Made by a program: the position numbers and the translations under genes. The notes beneath the pieces are model-generated. The model searched no databases. It had not been told where the DNA came from and saw only the letters and a program-made list of their open reading frames with translations. Shown one piece after another: positions 32,889 to 44,495 of a stretch of DNA of 64,000 bases. Numbering within the stretch: the first letter of the stretch is position 1; every line of letters starts with the position of its first letter. Source of the stretch: Diplocarpon mali (taxonomy: Eukaryota; Ascomycota; Leotiomycetes; Helotiales; Drepanopezizaceae); contig JAENRP010000003.1 in NCBI GenBank assembly GCA_024741835.1, positions 327,276 through 391,275 of the forward strand, written 5' to 3'.

Positions 32889-34850
32889 TCAACTGCCCTG
32901 AATTCCCGCATCATCCTCCTCCCCGCCGCTCTCTCCACTATTTTCCTGACTCGCATGTTCATTCAACCACTCCTGGCTCTCGAGCCGCACACCTCGAATC
33001 CCGAAACTAGCCACGAAACCTAGAAACGCGATGCCACCGAAGACGCCCCACGCGAGCGCTTCACCTTTGGGATGCACGCGCGTTGCGATGGAGAAGAGAC
33101 CGCCCGAGAGGAAGGGGCCGGCCGCGCGGCCGGCAGCCGAGAGCGTTTGCGCGAGGCCGTTGAGCGTGCCGAGGACTGAGTGATTGGGTGCTGAGTTCGT
33201 GATCTGTGGGGGAGGAAGTTAGTATTTAGTGAATTAGACAGGAAAATATAAGTTCGGTTATGGATTTTGGATGAGCAACGTACGAGTAGTAAAGCACTTG
33301 TTAGGCCTCCTACTGCAGCGACGGTCTTGACGAGCAATACGAATCCCAGCTCGACCCACAGCCACACCTTGCCATTCCCGAGCCCAAACAATGGTTGCGA
33401 GTCTTTGTACCCGACCCATGGCATCAAGAGCATAGAGATGAAGAACAAGAATAGGCCTGCACGGTAGGTAACTTTGTTGCCCATTCTTTCCTTCAGTTTC
33501 CCAAAGATGCCGATTTGGAAGACTATCGTCACGATACCTGCGAAGGAGAGCGAGAGTCCGATTTCTTCTGGCGAGAGCTCACGGCCAGTCGGTTGCGGGG
33601 AGGAAGCGAAGATCGGGTAGAGGGAGTTGTACGAGATGTTTGATAGCTGGAAGACGAGATAGGTGCCGAGAAGAAGCAGGGTATCGCGATTCAGGACCTC
33701 TTTGCTCGAGAGATGGCCGTCGTTGTTTGCGAAGAAGCCGCGCATGGAGAGCAGAGATTGCGTCTCGCTCTCATTATCGGTTTCCTCTTCGGTATCGCCC
33801 CCGTCGCCTAGCCCAACTCTGTGTCTGGAATCGCGATGTCCGTTACGATGGCTACGCAAGTATGTAGGACGGTGCGAGCCACCAGCAAACTGCCACATCC
33901 AGCTAAAAATATTACCAACCCTCTCCTTCAGCGGCGGTAGATCTTTGGCTTCCTCTAGGCTCTCCTCTAGGAAGAAACCCGTGAGAACGAAATCGACGAC
34001 CAGAATCGTTGCCGAGAAAAGATTTGGCAGCAAATATGGATACGGATTCTTTTTGCCCTCCCTGAACGGGTCATTCTGCAGGACTAACAGCCCTCCGACC
34101 GCCGGTCCAGTGATGCCTCCAAGGCCATATATAACGGGCAAGTACACGAACGCTTTGCTCTGATTAGTACGATCCGTGATCTCGCCCAAGCAGGTACTGA
34201 TCACGCCCTGGTTGCCATTCACCAGCCCCATCAGCGCCTGCACTAGCACAGCCTGCCACAGCGTCCTGCAAAAGCCAAAAGCCACAAAGCACGCAGCCGT
34301 GAGGACGGTACCCAGCATAACGACCGGCTTCCTGCCTATGCGATCACTCAGCCAGCCCCAGAAGAAATTCGTCGCGAACTGTGCCAGTGCGAATGAGGAA
34401 GCTATCGTGCCGACGTAGAGGCCTATCTGCCCGGCGTCGACTTCGGGGAATGTGGAGGTCATTTCGGGGAGGTAGGGGGAGATAGAGTTGAGGGCGGTTT
34501 GCTCGCAGAGCGCGATGACGGCGAGCATCGCAAGTTGTTTCTTGGGCAGAGGCGAGTTCTCATGCTCGTGAGATGAGGGGAGCCCGTTTGTGCCGCCGTC
34601 GTGGGTGCCATCGTAGCCGTTGGAGCTGGTTGGGGAGGTAGGCGGTCGGCCGCGGGATTTTGGGGGAGGAGTCTGGAGGGAGGTTAGCAATTGATGGGTA
34701 TACACTCATGCTCCCCTTATGCTTAGTGAGATACGGCTGCGCTGACGGGAGAAAAATATAATGCAGTGTGGAATGAGAGCTTACCGGAAACGTTTGGTAG
34801 TGAAAGGTGGAAGACTTGCGACGCTCTATGTCTGCGCGCCTCGAAGCCAT
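32889..34850 (-). CDS. MFS transporter, DHA1/ZIFL-like (YCR023C type)
   Basis: Exons 34785-34850, 33284-34672 and 32889-33203, with introns of 112 and 80 bp, encode 589 residues in frame. The cytosolic N-terminus is Ser/Pro-rich; the first transmembrane unit begins near residue 65. Motif A of the major facilitator superfamily is clear (GWLSDRIGRKPV, 128-139), with a second hydrophobic half after a long charged central loop (residues about 270-350, with RHRVGLGDGGDTEEETDNE). The C-terminal exon supplies the last spans (GVFGGIAFLGFVASFG) and an acidic tail. The layout (QTALNSISPYLPEM, loop size) fits the fungal group of drug:H+ antiporter-like carriers related to yeast YCR023C and plant ZIFL proteins, probably in the vacuolar or plasma membrane. 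Substrate unknown. Confidence 0.92.
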
Positions 34851-35355
34851 TGCGGTCGCGTGCCTTAGTGAGGCAGTGAAATAGAATAAATCTGTGGCAA
34901 AGAATGTATGACTAGAAAGGATATTAGGGTAGAGACAAGAGATAGGAGAAGAGAGGAGAGAATGGAGGCTATTCTCTTCCGTTTCGTCGGAAGATCAATC
35001 CATTGTCAGGTCCTCGACGGAGGATGGATGGGGGATGCAAAGCAAGAGGAAAGCAACGCATCGATGTCATCGCTCCATAGTAAAACTCGGGCCTGGCCAG
35101 GCGCCACAACTTCCTATCCCTGCAAAATCAGAAGGATCACGGGAAATACAGTAGCTGTAGCGCAGTAAAAGATATAAGGTGTACGCAGTAATGCGGTATG
35201 CTAGCGGTGTTGGAGACATGATATTGATCGCTTATCATTAATAACATAAATTCCTTTCCCTAAAGCTGAAATAGGTCACGTTCTAGTGAGCATGCCAAAC
35301 TCGCTATCAAATGCCAAGCTCACGTCAGAGACGTCCTCATTCCCCTCCCATACCA
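34851..35355. other. intergenic, no gene seen
   Basis: Promoter side of the MFS gene and 3' side of the esterase gene. A short plus-strand frame at 34908-35168 is rich in charged residues but has no recognisable domain. Confidence 0.5.
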
Positions 35356-37310
35356 TCAATCCCAGAACAGCTTCTTCAGCTCCCGCTCCCTCTCGTCTGA
35401 GAGAAGCTCGTCGACCCGGACTACTTCGGGATCCATTGACCTACCGAGATAGAGCTCCGGTGGGAGAAAAGCACATTTGTCGGTCTCTCGGGCCAGATAT
35501 CTGCAGACGTGCATGTGAAGCATGATGGCGACTCGCTGGTTCCCCCGTTCAGTCAGCCGCCATTGCTTGGATGGGCTCTCTTCTAGCCATTGCGTCAGTA
35601 TGTGAGCCTCCAGCAGCGGAGACCATTACCATCCAGGAAAAAGTCTTGGTCCTCTGGCGGGCCCTCGAAATCCACCTCGGTATTTAGCCAGCCGGACGTA
35701 TCGAGCCAGAATATGTTCATGTCGCCATTCTTTCGGAGTCGGTCGACAACTGCATGGGTTGCTTGCTCGAGTTGACCTCGAAAGGGTCTCATCACGAATA
35801 TCGGGACTCCGGCTGCTGCACTTCTTGCCGAGTACATGTAACGGGAAGAGTCCATTGTGGCTGCTGAGTATTTTGGGTATGCCAGTCCCCTGATGGCCTT
35901 AACTAACGAGATGTAAGCTTCTTCAAAAGTCTCGCTGAGCTCCCACATCGTCATGTTGTATTCCGGGGAATGTGCCTGGAAGGAATCGTAATCAGAGCTC
36001 CCGACATTCAGGACCTGGAGAGTGTCAGCTTAGCCAACCCTACTTAAGGTGGGTGGCCTACCATGACATCCGGGGTATATTCTTGGAAGAACCAGGGATG
36101 GTGATATTGATCCGAGCCTACAGGACCACTGAGACTATGAGTCAGTATTGTTTCTCTGCGTGTTTGAGGGCCTGAACCTCTGGAAGAAGACATCTGCCAG
36201 TCCCGCTGGCGATCCTCGACCACCAACACACTCCGAGATCAAGCACATGCCATCCATACCAATGGTCACATGGTCACTGGCGAACATTTCCCCAAGCAAG
36301 TATTCCCATCCCAATACCCCTCCAAGAATACCACGGCTGGCGCCAATAGTCCTTTGTCTGTCTTCGCCAGTCAGAGATCCGGGCAAGTCTGTCACAATCT
36401 CAAGCATTCTCTGAGCAGGTTGCGTTATTTGTTCATGGAGATTTTTGTATGGGAGTAGCTGCCCGCCCTCATCTATCCAGATGCCTTCGATCTGCAATGT
36501 CTGGACAGTATCACCGCCAGCCATAGGAGCAATGACACGTATCTCGTGACGCGTTTGGGTCAAGCTGCCGTGTCTGATCGAGACGATGGATGTCGCATTT
36601 GGCAAGATGATGTATTCCTCGTCGTCGATCCTGACCAACAAAGATATGGGGGGCGCCCTCGAAGTGTTGGTCAGTGGTAGGAAGGGCAAAGTCGCCGTTA
36701 CTGCCCTGGAATACCTGGTTGATGGCTTTTTCTGCTGCTCGCTGTTGTGAAGGGATAGGAGCACTGTAGTGCTGCCATCGATTACAAAGTCAAAATACAG
36801 ACCTGTTTTGAGATTAGTAGCTTGGGCGTCCTGCAGGTTCTCATGGACGCCCTACCAGGGAATGAACCATCTTTGTGTGTTTCGTCTGCTGTCGCTAACC
36901 AGCGGCCAACATACTGCCGTCTAGGTCAGCAGGAGCTCAAGCATGACAACGACATGCCTTACCCGGATATGAGGATGATTCGCATCTATGAACTGCAGCC
37001 CGTCAAGCGTTGGTTGGTACGGGTAACTCTGATCCTCTCCATCGGAACTCGGCCGCCGCTGCAACTTCCACCAGAGACCGATGGCAAGGAAGAAGCTCAA
37101 CCACAACGCCTTGCTCCCTCCTCGCAAACGCGCCCTCCAAGTGCGATGAGATGCGGAGCCGTACTTGCGGATCAGCCTAGCAGATGGGTTGAGTTGGATC
37201 GTCGTCCTCAGCTCCCCTAGCAAGACCTCGGACCATGGCGGTGAATCTTCGACGAGTTCAGGAGCAAGCGAAGTGCTGTCTGGTGTCGTGAAGGAGGAAC
37301 GGGAACCCAT
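35356..37310 (-). CDS. type II membrane SGNH/CE2-like esterase
   Basis: Six exons (36963-37310, 36856-36913, 36178-36802, 36062-36134, 35630-36014, 35356-35582) with five introns of 43 to 53 bp encode 571 residues; every phase closes. The start is the ATG at 37308-37310. A single membrane anchor lies at about 57-72, so the rest faces the Golgi lumen or cell surface. A beta-rich N-terminal half (YVGRWLATADETHKDGSFPG, LYFDFVIDGSTTVLLSLHNS) precedes an SGNH-like domain with GWEYLLGEMF, DHVTIGMDGMCLI, VMVLNVGSSDYDSF and the final TERGNQRVAIMLHMH. This is the jelly-roll plus SGNH order of carbohydrate esterase family 2, so it may remove acetyl groups from glycans. The usual Asn of block III (GxND) is Ser here (GSSD), and I cannot place the nucleophile. 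Its divergent partner is at 37612. Confidence 0.82.
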
Positions 37311-37611
37311 CACTTTCAACGAAGCTCGGGAGAAAGCCAAAGTAGCTCTAAGTAAGGCAAGCCATATGTCAAGTGAACATGTGGTGCTGATGCGATGTGT
37401 AGTAGACAGTGCTTCGACAGGATGTTGGGACTTGAACTACAAGTGTAAACACCAGGAATGGCAGGCACCTTCAAAGTCAACACTCCCATCTCCTTCCTTC
37501 CCAACTCTCGTCTCCGTGGCTCTCCAGTTGGAAGCTGATTTGCTTCATGATGTCTGGCGCAGGTATCTTTCCCCTGCAGAACGACCTGAGCCGGCTGCGT
37601 CCAACATAATC
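37311..37611. promoter_or_regulatory. 301-bp divergent intergenic (shared promoter)
   Basis: The only DNA between the start codons of two divergently transcribed genes, both encoding type II membrane proteins with likely glycan-directed domains. A plus-strand frame continues through it from 37165, but the signal-anchor ATG at 37612 is the natural start. No TATA box was identified. Confidence 0.5.
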
Positions 37612-39281
37612 ATGTTGCCGCTCCTCAAGAGAGTGCTGGTTCTTCTGGCCGCGATATCGCTTGTCTGTATCCTACTCCCCGGGATTCCTCGAGGCCTCAA
37701 CCAGCCGGCTCGGCCTCGCAAACTCCAGGAGCCTCTACGAGTCCCTATCGCGCATCGGCTCCCAAATGAGTCCAGTCACAGATTCAAAGGGTTGGCACTC
37801 GAGCAGACCACACGAGGTCAGCATGAAAAGCCCGACTACACCATTCCCATCGGTCCGACAGGGTCCAGGACGGTGATTCCTCGAGCTCTGATGCACCTCA
37901 CATCGTGTCCACGTGCTCCAAATCGATTCACGGGACACATCCGCCTTCCGAATCTTCTATACAACATCTCGATGAAGGCTGCTACAACGGACGAGAGACG
38001 CACATTCTGGAACCCGACAATAGTTGCCCTGCCGTACTGGGCGGAAAACCAGTATATCATCGTCAGCATGCTTACACCCCATGGCGACACGTTTCGTCGG
38101 AACGTACTTTGTGAAGCCAATATCTGCCACCCAAGGGATCTGCGCTCGATAAATTCACACGAGAAGCACTGTAGCGAGGAAGACCTGCAGCTGCTTGGAC
38201 CGAATGGAGGCATGCGGTGCGTTACACCTGCCATTGAAGTGGATATTCCTCCAACGCCCGCAGAGCAGTGCTCGGGGGCGGAACAGGCGCTGGCAGACAT
38301 ACCCGGCTTTCATGACCCTAGAATCTTCTATTCTGGAAGAGGAGAGCCTATCTTAATGGTAGCTTCTCAGTACGTTGGCCTGTCCCCGTGTCGGCTGTCC
38401 ATTCTAAAAGTGATAGATCGAGATACGCCTGCGTTGGTCTGTGGGCCATCGATCTTCGGGTAGTATATCCAGCTATTGAAGGGACCTTTTCTTCGTCGCC
38501 TCGCCGACTCGGTCCCGGCCCGCTGATGTCCTATCCCGCGCTGACAGAGTTGACTCGAAGCCCACCTTCGACTCGCCAATCCTACGAAAAGAACTGGGTC
38601 ATGTTCTTCCCCACGCCAGTAACCTCTTTCGTGCAATACGAATTAAACTCCTCGAGTCGGACTTTTGCACAGCTTGTTGGCGGTGGATTAACGACACAGA
38701 ATCTGACCGATCCTTTCGAGGAGCCCTGTCTAGCAGATCCCTCTGACGCAGAGGTGGGGACGGATGTCTTCACCAAGGGCTCCACATGGCACCAGGCAAC
38801 ACCGTCCCTGAAGCTCACACTCTGCCCGCGTATGAACACAAGCTGCCATTTCGACGACCCTGCGAGGGTATTCTTCGCAGCCATCCAACGGAAGCATAGT
38901 AACGGCTACGGTCTACCGTTACGCTACGAACGCTACTTCGTCGTCTGGTCCGCAACCTGGCCGTTCAACATGCTAGCCGTCAGCCAGCACCCCATCCTCT
39001 TGGCCAACGAAACCAATCGTGGCTGGAAGCCTGCGCAGATTTGGGACGACGTGCCCCAAGCCAAAGACGAGGGCAAGGATGCTTGGGGTGACTTCACCTA
39101 CACTACAACGATTGCGTATGCTTGGGGCAGACCGGAAAGCGATATAAGAGAGAAAGGTACTGGGTATCTGGACGACGATGTCATCTTGAGCCTTGGTATT
39201 GATGATCAGGATGGGCTGTATAGCAAGATAACGGTCGAAGATTTGCTGCAATGTTTGAGGATATGTCCGGGCAGAGTCTGA
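37612..39281 (+). CDS. type II membrane protein, possible beta-propeller glycosidase-like
   Basis: Two exons, 37612-38369 and 38417-39281, with a 47-bp intron give 540 residues. The ATG at 37612 gives a perfect signal anchor (LLKRVLVLLAAISLVCILL, residues 4-22); the frame is open upstream, but no domain lies there. The lumenal part has repeated motifs reminiscent of five-bladed propeller enzymes of the GH43/GH130 kind: FWNPTIVALP (133-141), FHDPRIFYSGRGEPILM (233-249) with its typical 'DPRxF...GxP' form, KNWVMFFP, and several cysteines, ending in a LLQCLRICPG tail. The family is not one I can name. Because it is divergent from a probable acetyl esterase, a role in making or trimming a cell-wall or secreted glycan is a reasonable inference, including a glycosyltransferase role, but no catalytic residues are proven. 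Confidence 0.75.
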
Positions 39282-40226
39282 ATCTGTGGTAGCTGTAGCG
39301 TGATGCCGGTAGATGGTCGTAGTATGAAGTAGCTAGAACACCGGTACAATATAGTTAGAAAAGAACACCAAATTGTCCTCGCCCTACAGCTCTTGCTCTC
39401 GCTTGCCCCGCGGCCTCCTCTCGACCAATTGTGCAGAAAAAGACTTCTAATTTTCTCCTCCCCCCGCCTCCCCAAAAAGAAACAAAACGCTCGCCCCTAC
39501 AAGCGACCTCCTTCCATTCGAGAGTGGTGCATGAAAAGCCCTTGACAAGGCCCTGACAAGGCCCTGACAAGGCCTCAATACAAGCCTTGCTTCGCGGAAG
39601 CGGCACGGAACAGGGGTATCACTCTGCCATCGCTTACCAGCTCGCTTAGTCGTTCCGCCCCGGCGCCTCGTAGATAAACATACCTCAGCTGAAAGCCCAG
39701 GCTCATAGCGTATAACAAGATGAAGCCAGGTAAGATCAAAGGAGGAAGAGTAAAGAAGCCGTATGCTGTATGGTATGTTGAACTTCCCTTATGGAAACTC
39801 TTGTATGTGTGTGTGTGTGTGTATGACTATTACAAAAAAAAGTCAAGAAAAGATCTAGACCAAAGCCGAACTGATATTGAACGCGCACCTTCCTGATATC
39901 GATGCTAGAGCTTAGAAGACTCTAGCGTCTTTGGTGTAGATCAGAGTAGAGAAAGTGAGTGGGTGGGGGGTTCAGAAAGGAGAAAGCTGGATGGATGGAT
40001 GGGTGGATTTGGATGGATATGCTTCGCTTGAGAGCTGAGGTTCAAAACACATAGCAGGGTAAGGCAAGACAAGGCAGAGCCGAGCGAGAAAGGAAAAAGC
40101 CATATGGTAGATTAAATCCCTCCGAGGAAGATCCCTATACGTGTAGAGCATTGCGATCGCGGCAGGTGTTGAGAAAGCATTCAAAGCAGAGCGAGACCAG
40201 TACAGAGCCAGCACCAGCACCAGGGC
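39282..40226. other. intergenic with simple repeats
   Basis: Convergent 3' ends of the propeller-like and SNF2 genes. It holds an 11-bp tandem repeat (CTGACAAGGCC, three copies at about 39543-39575), a (GT)n run at about 39804-39822, and ATGGATGG repeats near 39989-40020. No gene was found. Confidence 0.6.
39543..39575. repeat. 11-bp tandem repeat, three copies
   Basis: The word TGACAAGGCC recurs three times at an 11-bp spacing, downstream of the propeller-like gene. Confidence 0.75.
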
Positions 40227-43200
40227 TCAGACGACCGCAGCGTCCTCGGGGACTCCGCGCCCTGCCAGGCGCGCCTTCGCGCCAACCTCCTCTTCGCTGA
40301 TGGGCCTCCCGGCAAGCTCGTTCCTCCGCTCCTGGCGCTGCAGGATGGCCTGCTCGGTGCCGCTGGCCGAGTCGATCAGCCGGTAGGACCGCGACAGCGG
40401 GTTCCTCTGGCCGATGCGGTGCACGCGCGCGTAGGCCTGCAGCTCCCGGGCGAAGTCGTAGTCGGGCTCCATGAGGACGACGTGGCAGGCCCGCTGGAGC
40501 TGCAGGCCCACGCCGACGGCCTGCGTCAGGCCGATCAGGATGCGCACCTCCCTCCTGGTCCTGGGCCGCCCCGTGTCGTCCGTCGCGCCCGTGAAGGCGT
40601 GGATGATCTCGCTCTTCTCGCGGCCCTTCATCCGGCCGCCGATGACCCCGACGAGGTCCTTGTACTCGGGGAAGTACCTGAGCACGAACTAGGTCTGTCA
40701 GTCGGGTTGCGCGGCGCGCGGGGAGGCACGTACCAGCTTGAGCATGTACGCCACCTGCGGGAAGCGTGTCATGATCACCAGCCTGTGCTCTTGGTTGTTG
40801 ACATCCCTCTCGGCGCTCAGCTCGGTGATGAGGTTGTGCAGCCAGAGACACTTTGGGCTGTTCTCGACGATCTGCTTGGTGTACTTGCGGTACGGGTCAG
40901 CGTCCTTCCTCTTCTGGAATGCTTCGACCTCTGCTGTGCTCAGGTTCAGCACGTCCTTGTCCCCCGTGGCGAGCCGGTACAGGTAGGGGAATGTGGCAAG
41001 CAGCCTCGATCGCCACATCGCTTGAGTCTCGGTATTGAATGCGAGCTTGACCGGTCGGATGTCCGATCGTCGCAGCTCGGGGAAGTTATCCCACTTGGCC
41101 TGGAGCGTCGCGAGCAGGGCGTCGCGCTCCCCGTCAAAGGTCATCTCGTACGCATCGACCAGGGCAGAGAGACTGTTGGGCTCGAAAAACACGTTGGTGT
41201 GGATGTGCGGAGGGAGCCTCATAATCGCATGGCCGAACCACTGCGTGTCTGCGGTCCGCCTAAGCATGAACTTGGTCAGGAATGGCTTGAAGTCCGCAAG
41301 AACCTGGTCCAGAGCAGCGTCGTCGCGTCGGTGACTCTTCAGCTCGTGATCGTATCTCTTGCAGATATCGTCCAGCCTCTTCCACTCAAATGCAGGATTG
41401 GCGGTCGGAGAATGCTTCTCGATAGCCCAAAGGACGCCTTCGATGCCGCGGGGAGTCTGCGAGAAAGGTGTCCCCGAGTATCCCCACAGGAATGGACGAA
41501 CGGCGTTGTTCTGTCTGGGGAGGTCCGTCAAGATCTTCGCCCGGCCCTTGTTCCGGAAGTACTCCTCGTGCGATTCGTCGATCATGGCGATACCAAATAT
41601 CAGGCTGTTTCGAGTTCCAGATTTCCACGCACTACACTTGTTAGCTGGCACTTGCACATCTCAGACTTCCTTACCCAGGCCGCTTCGGATCGTGCACTTG
41701 ACCGGCACTTTCAAAATACTTCTTCATCGACTTGGGATAATTGTCCTTTGTCGTCAAGAACAAGACTCCCTCGTGGTGGTCTTTTGGTTTGTCGTTCTCC
41801 TTCTTGTCCTTGATGGCCTTGACAGCTTCCATCCGCCCTCGTGTTTGAGACTGCTCGCAGCTCGAAAGCCGATCCTCCATCGACGTGTGCAGATCATTGA
41901 CCAGTGCCGGGTGATCGACTACGATCTTCATCCCGAGTGCACCATCGCTGATGTCGACATGCGTCTTCCACTGTGCCCACCACTGACCGACCAGAGCCTG
42001 CGGGACACACGCCATCCTGATTCCCGACTTCGGGGCCATCTTTGATGTTGGGCTGGTCGGAGAACATGGACAGGAGATCCACCCACTCTTTGCTGGTGTG
42101 GGGCAGCTGCCGGCCTCGTCTTTGAGCAGATGCTTGCTGTCTCTGGCATGGCGGGACTTATTGACATCCCGCCAGAGGACCGCCAGTTGGCGCTCCACAA
42201 CCACGTAAGCGAGGAAGGACATCGTTTTGCCGAGCCCCATGTCATCGGCGACAAACCCTCCGCCAAAGTCTCGCGACGTGATCATTTGCCAGTAGACTCC
42301 GAAAGCTTGGTACTGGTAGAGCGCAGTATTGAGACCGGCTATCCTCACGATGTCCCCCATTTTTGTATCGCTGGGATTGATTCGAAACATCGCACAGCAC
42401 TCTTCCCAGCGACTGAGGTTGCCATCTGCATCCTTCGGGTCGTTCAGCTGGCCCAGCTCTTCGATGTTCTGTAGTGCTTGAAGCCTGTGATCTAATTAGC
42501 GTCTTCGTCTTTCCATGGTGTACGAGAAGATCTACCTCATGACGATGCGAGCATCGTTGGACAGATCATCTTCTTCTTCGATGATTCCATCCAACTCGGG
42601 CTCCTCCGCTTCTCCTTCGACAGCCATGTGGTCTGCATCCTGGAATGCCTGCACCTCTTCCGACGAGAAGTCACCGTCGTCACCGCCTCGAGTATAACTG
42701 ACCTTTTTACTCTCCCGATACAAGCTCTTGAACCGGGCTCGGGTCTCCTCCCTGGTTTCGGGCTCCTGCTTCTCTGGAATTCCAGCAATCTTCCTCGCGA
42801 TCTTTCGGATAGACCCGACAGACTTCCTGTCACTCGAATCTGTCGGGACTCTGGCGACGCCTTGGTTCTCGCCGGCATCACCGGCATGCTGCGGTGGGAA
42901 AGAGACCGTGAACGGGGATACTTGGGACGAGACAACGGTGTCGGATCTCTCCAGCGCCTCGAGTCGTGCAATCTCAATATCTGTCGTTGCTCGGGTCCCT
43001 GCTTCACCGGCCATGGATGCGTTCAAGTTGGCCGGCTGGTACTTGGTGGGGGCTCTGAGTCCAGATACCGGCAGACTAGAGCTCCTGGCCCAGATGCCCG
43101 AAGCGAGAAGAGCTCGGGGAGGCTCGGCTAGGCTCTCTGAGACCTTGGCCCACTTCTCCTCCCCCGCAAGCCTCTCTTGTCTCTGAGCCTCGAACTCTGG

Positions 43201-43638
43201 CTGGTAGATGAACTTCAAATTCTCATCCATACCTCGGTGGTGATAGAGATGGTTGATAGCGGCGCCGAAGCTATCCTGATCCGTGACTCTCTCAAAGTCT
43301 CCTCGAGCAGTTTCGTACTCGAGCTTGCCGTAGACCATAGGGCTTGAGATCTCCGGACTGCATCCGTTAAGCTTGTGCTCGAACGTCTCGACAAACTCAG
43401 CATAGCTGTAGTTCGAGGCCATGTTCGAATCCCGACTAGGCCGGAGAAATTTGGACAGAGGAGCTCTGCGAATGCCTTGCCCTATCACCTCGACGGCAAT
43501 ATTCATGGAAATGAGCGACGCCTGCCGTTCTCCATTCCTCTGCCACAAGGTGTTTGGAGGCCCTTCGAGGTCGAAGGCGCTAGACCTTCTGTTGCTTCGC
43601 TCGCCCCCCTTGAGAGCGTTCTTTAATTTCGCAAACAT
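40227..43638 (-). CDS. SNF2-family helicase/ATPase
   Basis: Four exons, 42536-43638, 41675-42484, 40734-41631 and 40227-40688, with introns of 51, 43 and 45 bp encode 1090 residues, with all phases closing. The start is the ATG at 43636-43638 (MFAKLKNAL). A non-catalytic N-terminus of about 400 residues holds an EF-like helical region and a long disordered acidic stretch. The SNF2 ATPase follows: LYQYQAFGVYW (Q-motif region), Walker A in ADDMGLGKT (448-455), the DExx box as DESH (656-659), motif III (LWGYSGTPF), and the C-lobe beginning near 938 with IGLTQAVGVGLQLQRA and motif VI ARVHRIGQRN (1024-1033). An insertion of about 150 residues separates Walker A from the DExx box. Likely a nuclear DNA translocase in chromatin remodelling, repair or protein clearance; no RING, bromo or chromo domain is visible, so the subfamily is open. 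Confidence 0.92.
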
Positions 43639-44495
43639 CGCGATTAGCAGGTGAGATAGAATTCTCTCTATCGGTCTTGACGCGACTCGTGGAACAGAAT
43701 CCCAGCTATGCGAAAAGAAATCAAGGAAAGGAGAGAAAATATCTAGAAGATGAGCAAGCCCCTCGAGAGATGCGATCGATAGCAAACAAAGACTTCCGCG
43801 GCTCGACTATTTCTCTGGCCCGGACAAAGCTTGGTGTTGTGAGCGAAAGCGTATACCCGGACTCGGACATGCGTTCGGCAACAAAGCATCATGACGAAAC
43901 CAACCGATCGAACCCACGAAGTGGGAGCGCATCCGGTAGGATGCTTCATTCTGTAGCTGCGAGCAGGTCGATCCGAGTCCTAGACTACCGCCTTTCAGTA
44001 ATTTTTGAGTCGCAGATGCGATATTGAAAATCTTGCGAATCCTGAGAACACAAGCGGCGAGAACCCTTTTCAGAGGGGAGAACCTCCTAGGGCGTTGGTG
44101 ACTCACTGCAGCCAAAAACAAAAGGAAAGGGGTAACATGCAATCGCCAGCGAGAAAATAGTTGAAAATGGAGCAGAGAGCCGAAGCACGCACGATAGATC
44201 AAACCAACAAGATACTGGATAATCCCCATTGGCACCTGTGATACTTCTCGACTCACAAGTAAGCATTGGGAGTAGCCACTTGCCTTGCAGGTGATCCACG
44301 AGCTTTGCTGAGGCTGTGTTGTGAGGTCTAGTGATACACAACCTCTCCGGTCAGAGACCTTCTGACAATCCAGTTCTGTTTTCGTGCCAACCAATGGTGT
44401 CAATACTATATACAATTTCAAGCGCGATGCTTCAACAGCCAAGGCCAGAAAAGCCGACAAAAATGCTAAAGCACCACCCTTTCACCCCACCGGCC
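43639..44495. other. intergenic, no supported gene
   Basis: A 217-codon minus-strand frame spans 43807-44460 but has no ATG-supported domain pattern and a random-looking composition. This should hold the SNF2 promoter and the terminator of the transporter. Confidence 0.45.

Noticed and set aside
40419..41813. 464-codon plus-strand ORF antisense to the SNF2 gene
   Set aside because: It lies opposite well-conserved helicase motifs and its sequence is low-complexity (RREVRR/EHELG-type) with no domain.
43807..44460. 217-codon minus-strand ORF between the SNF2 and Avt genes
   Set aside because: Odd composition, no domain and no supporting splice or start context.
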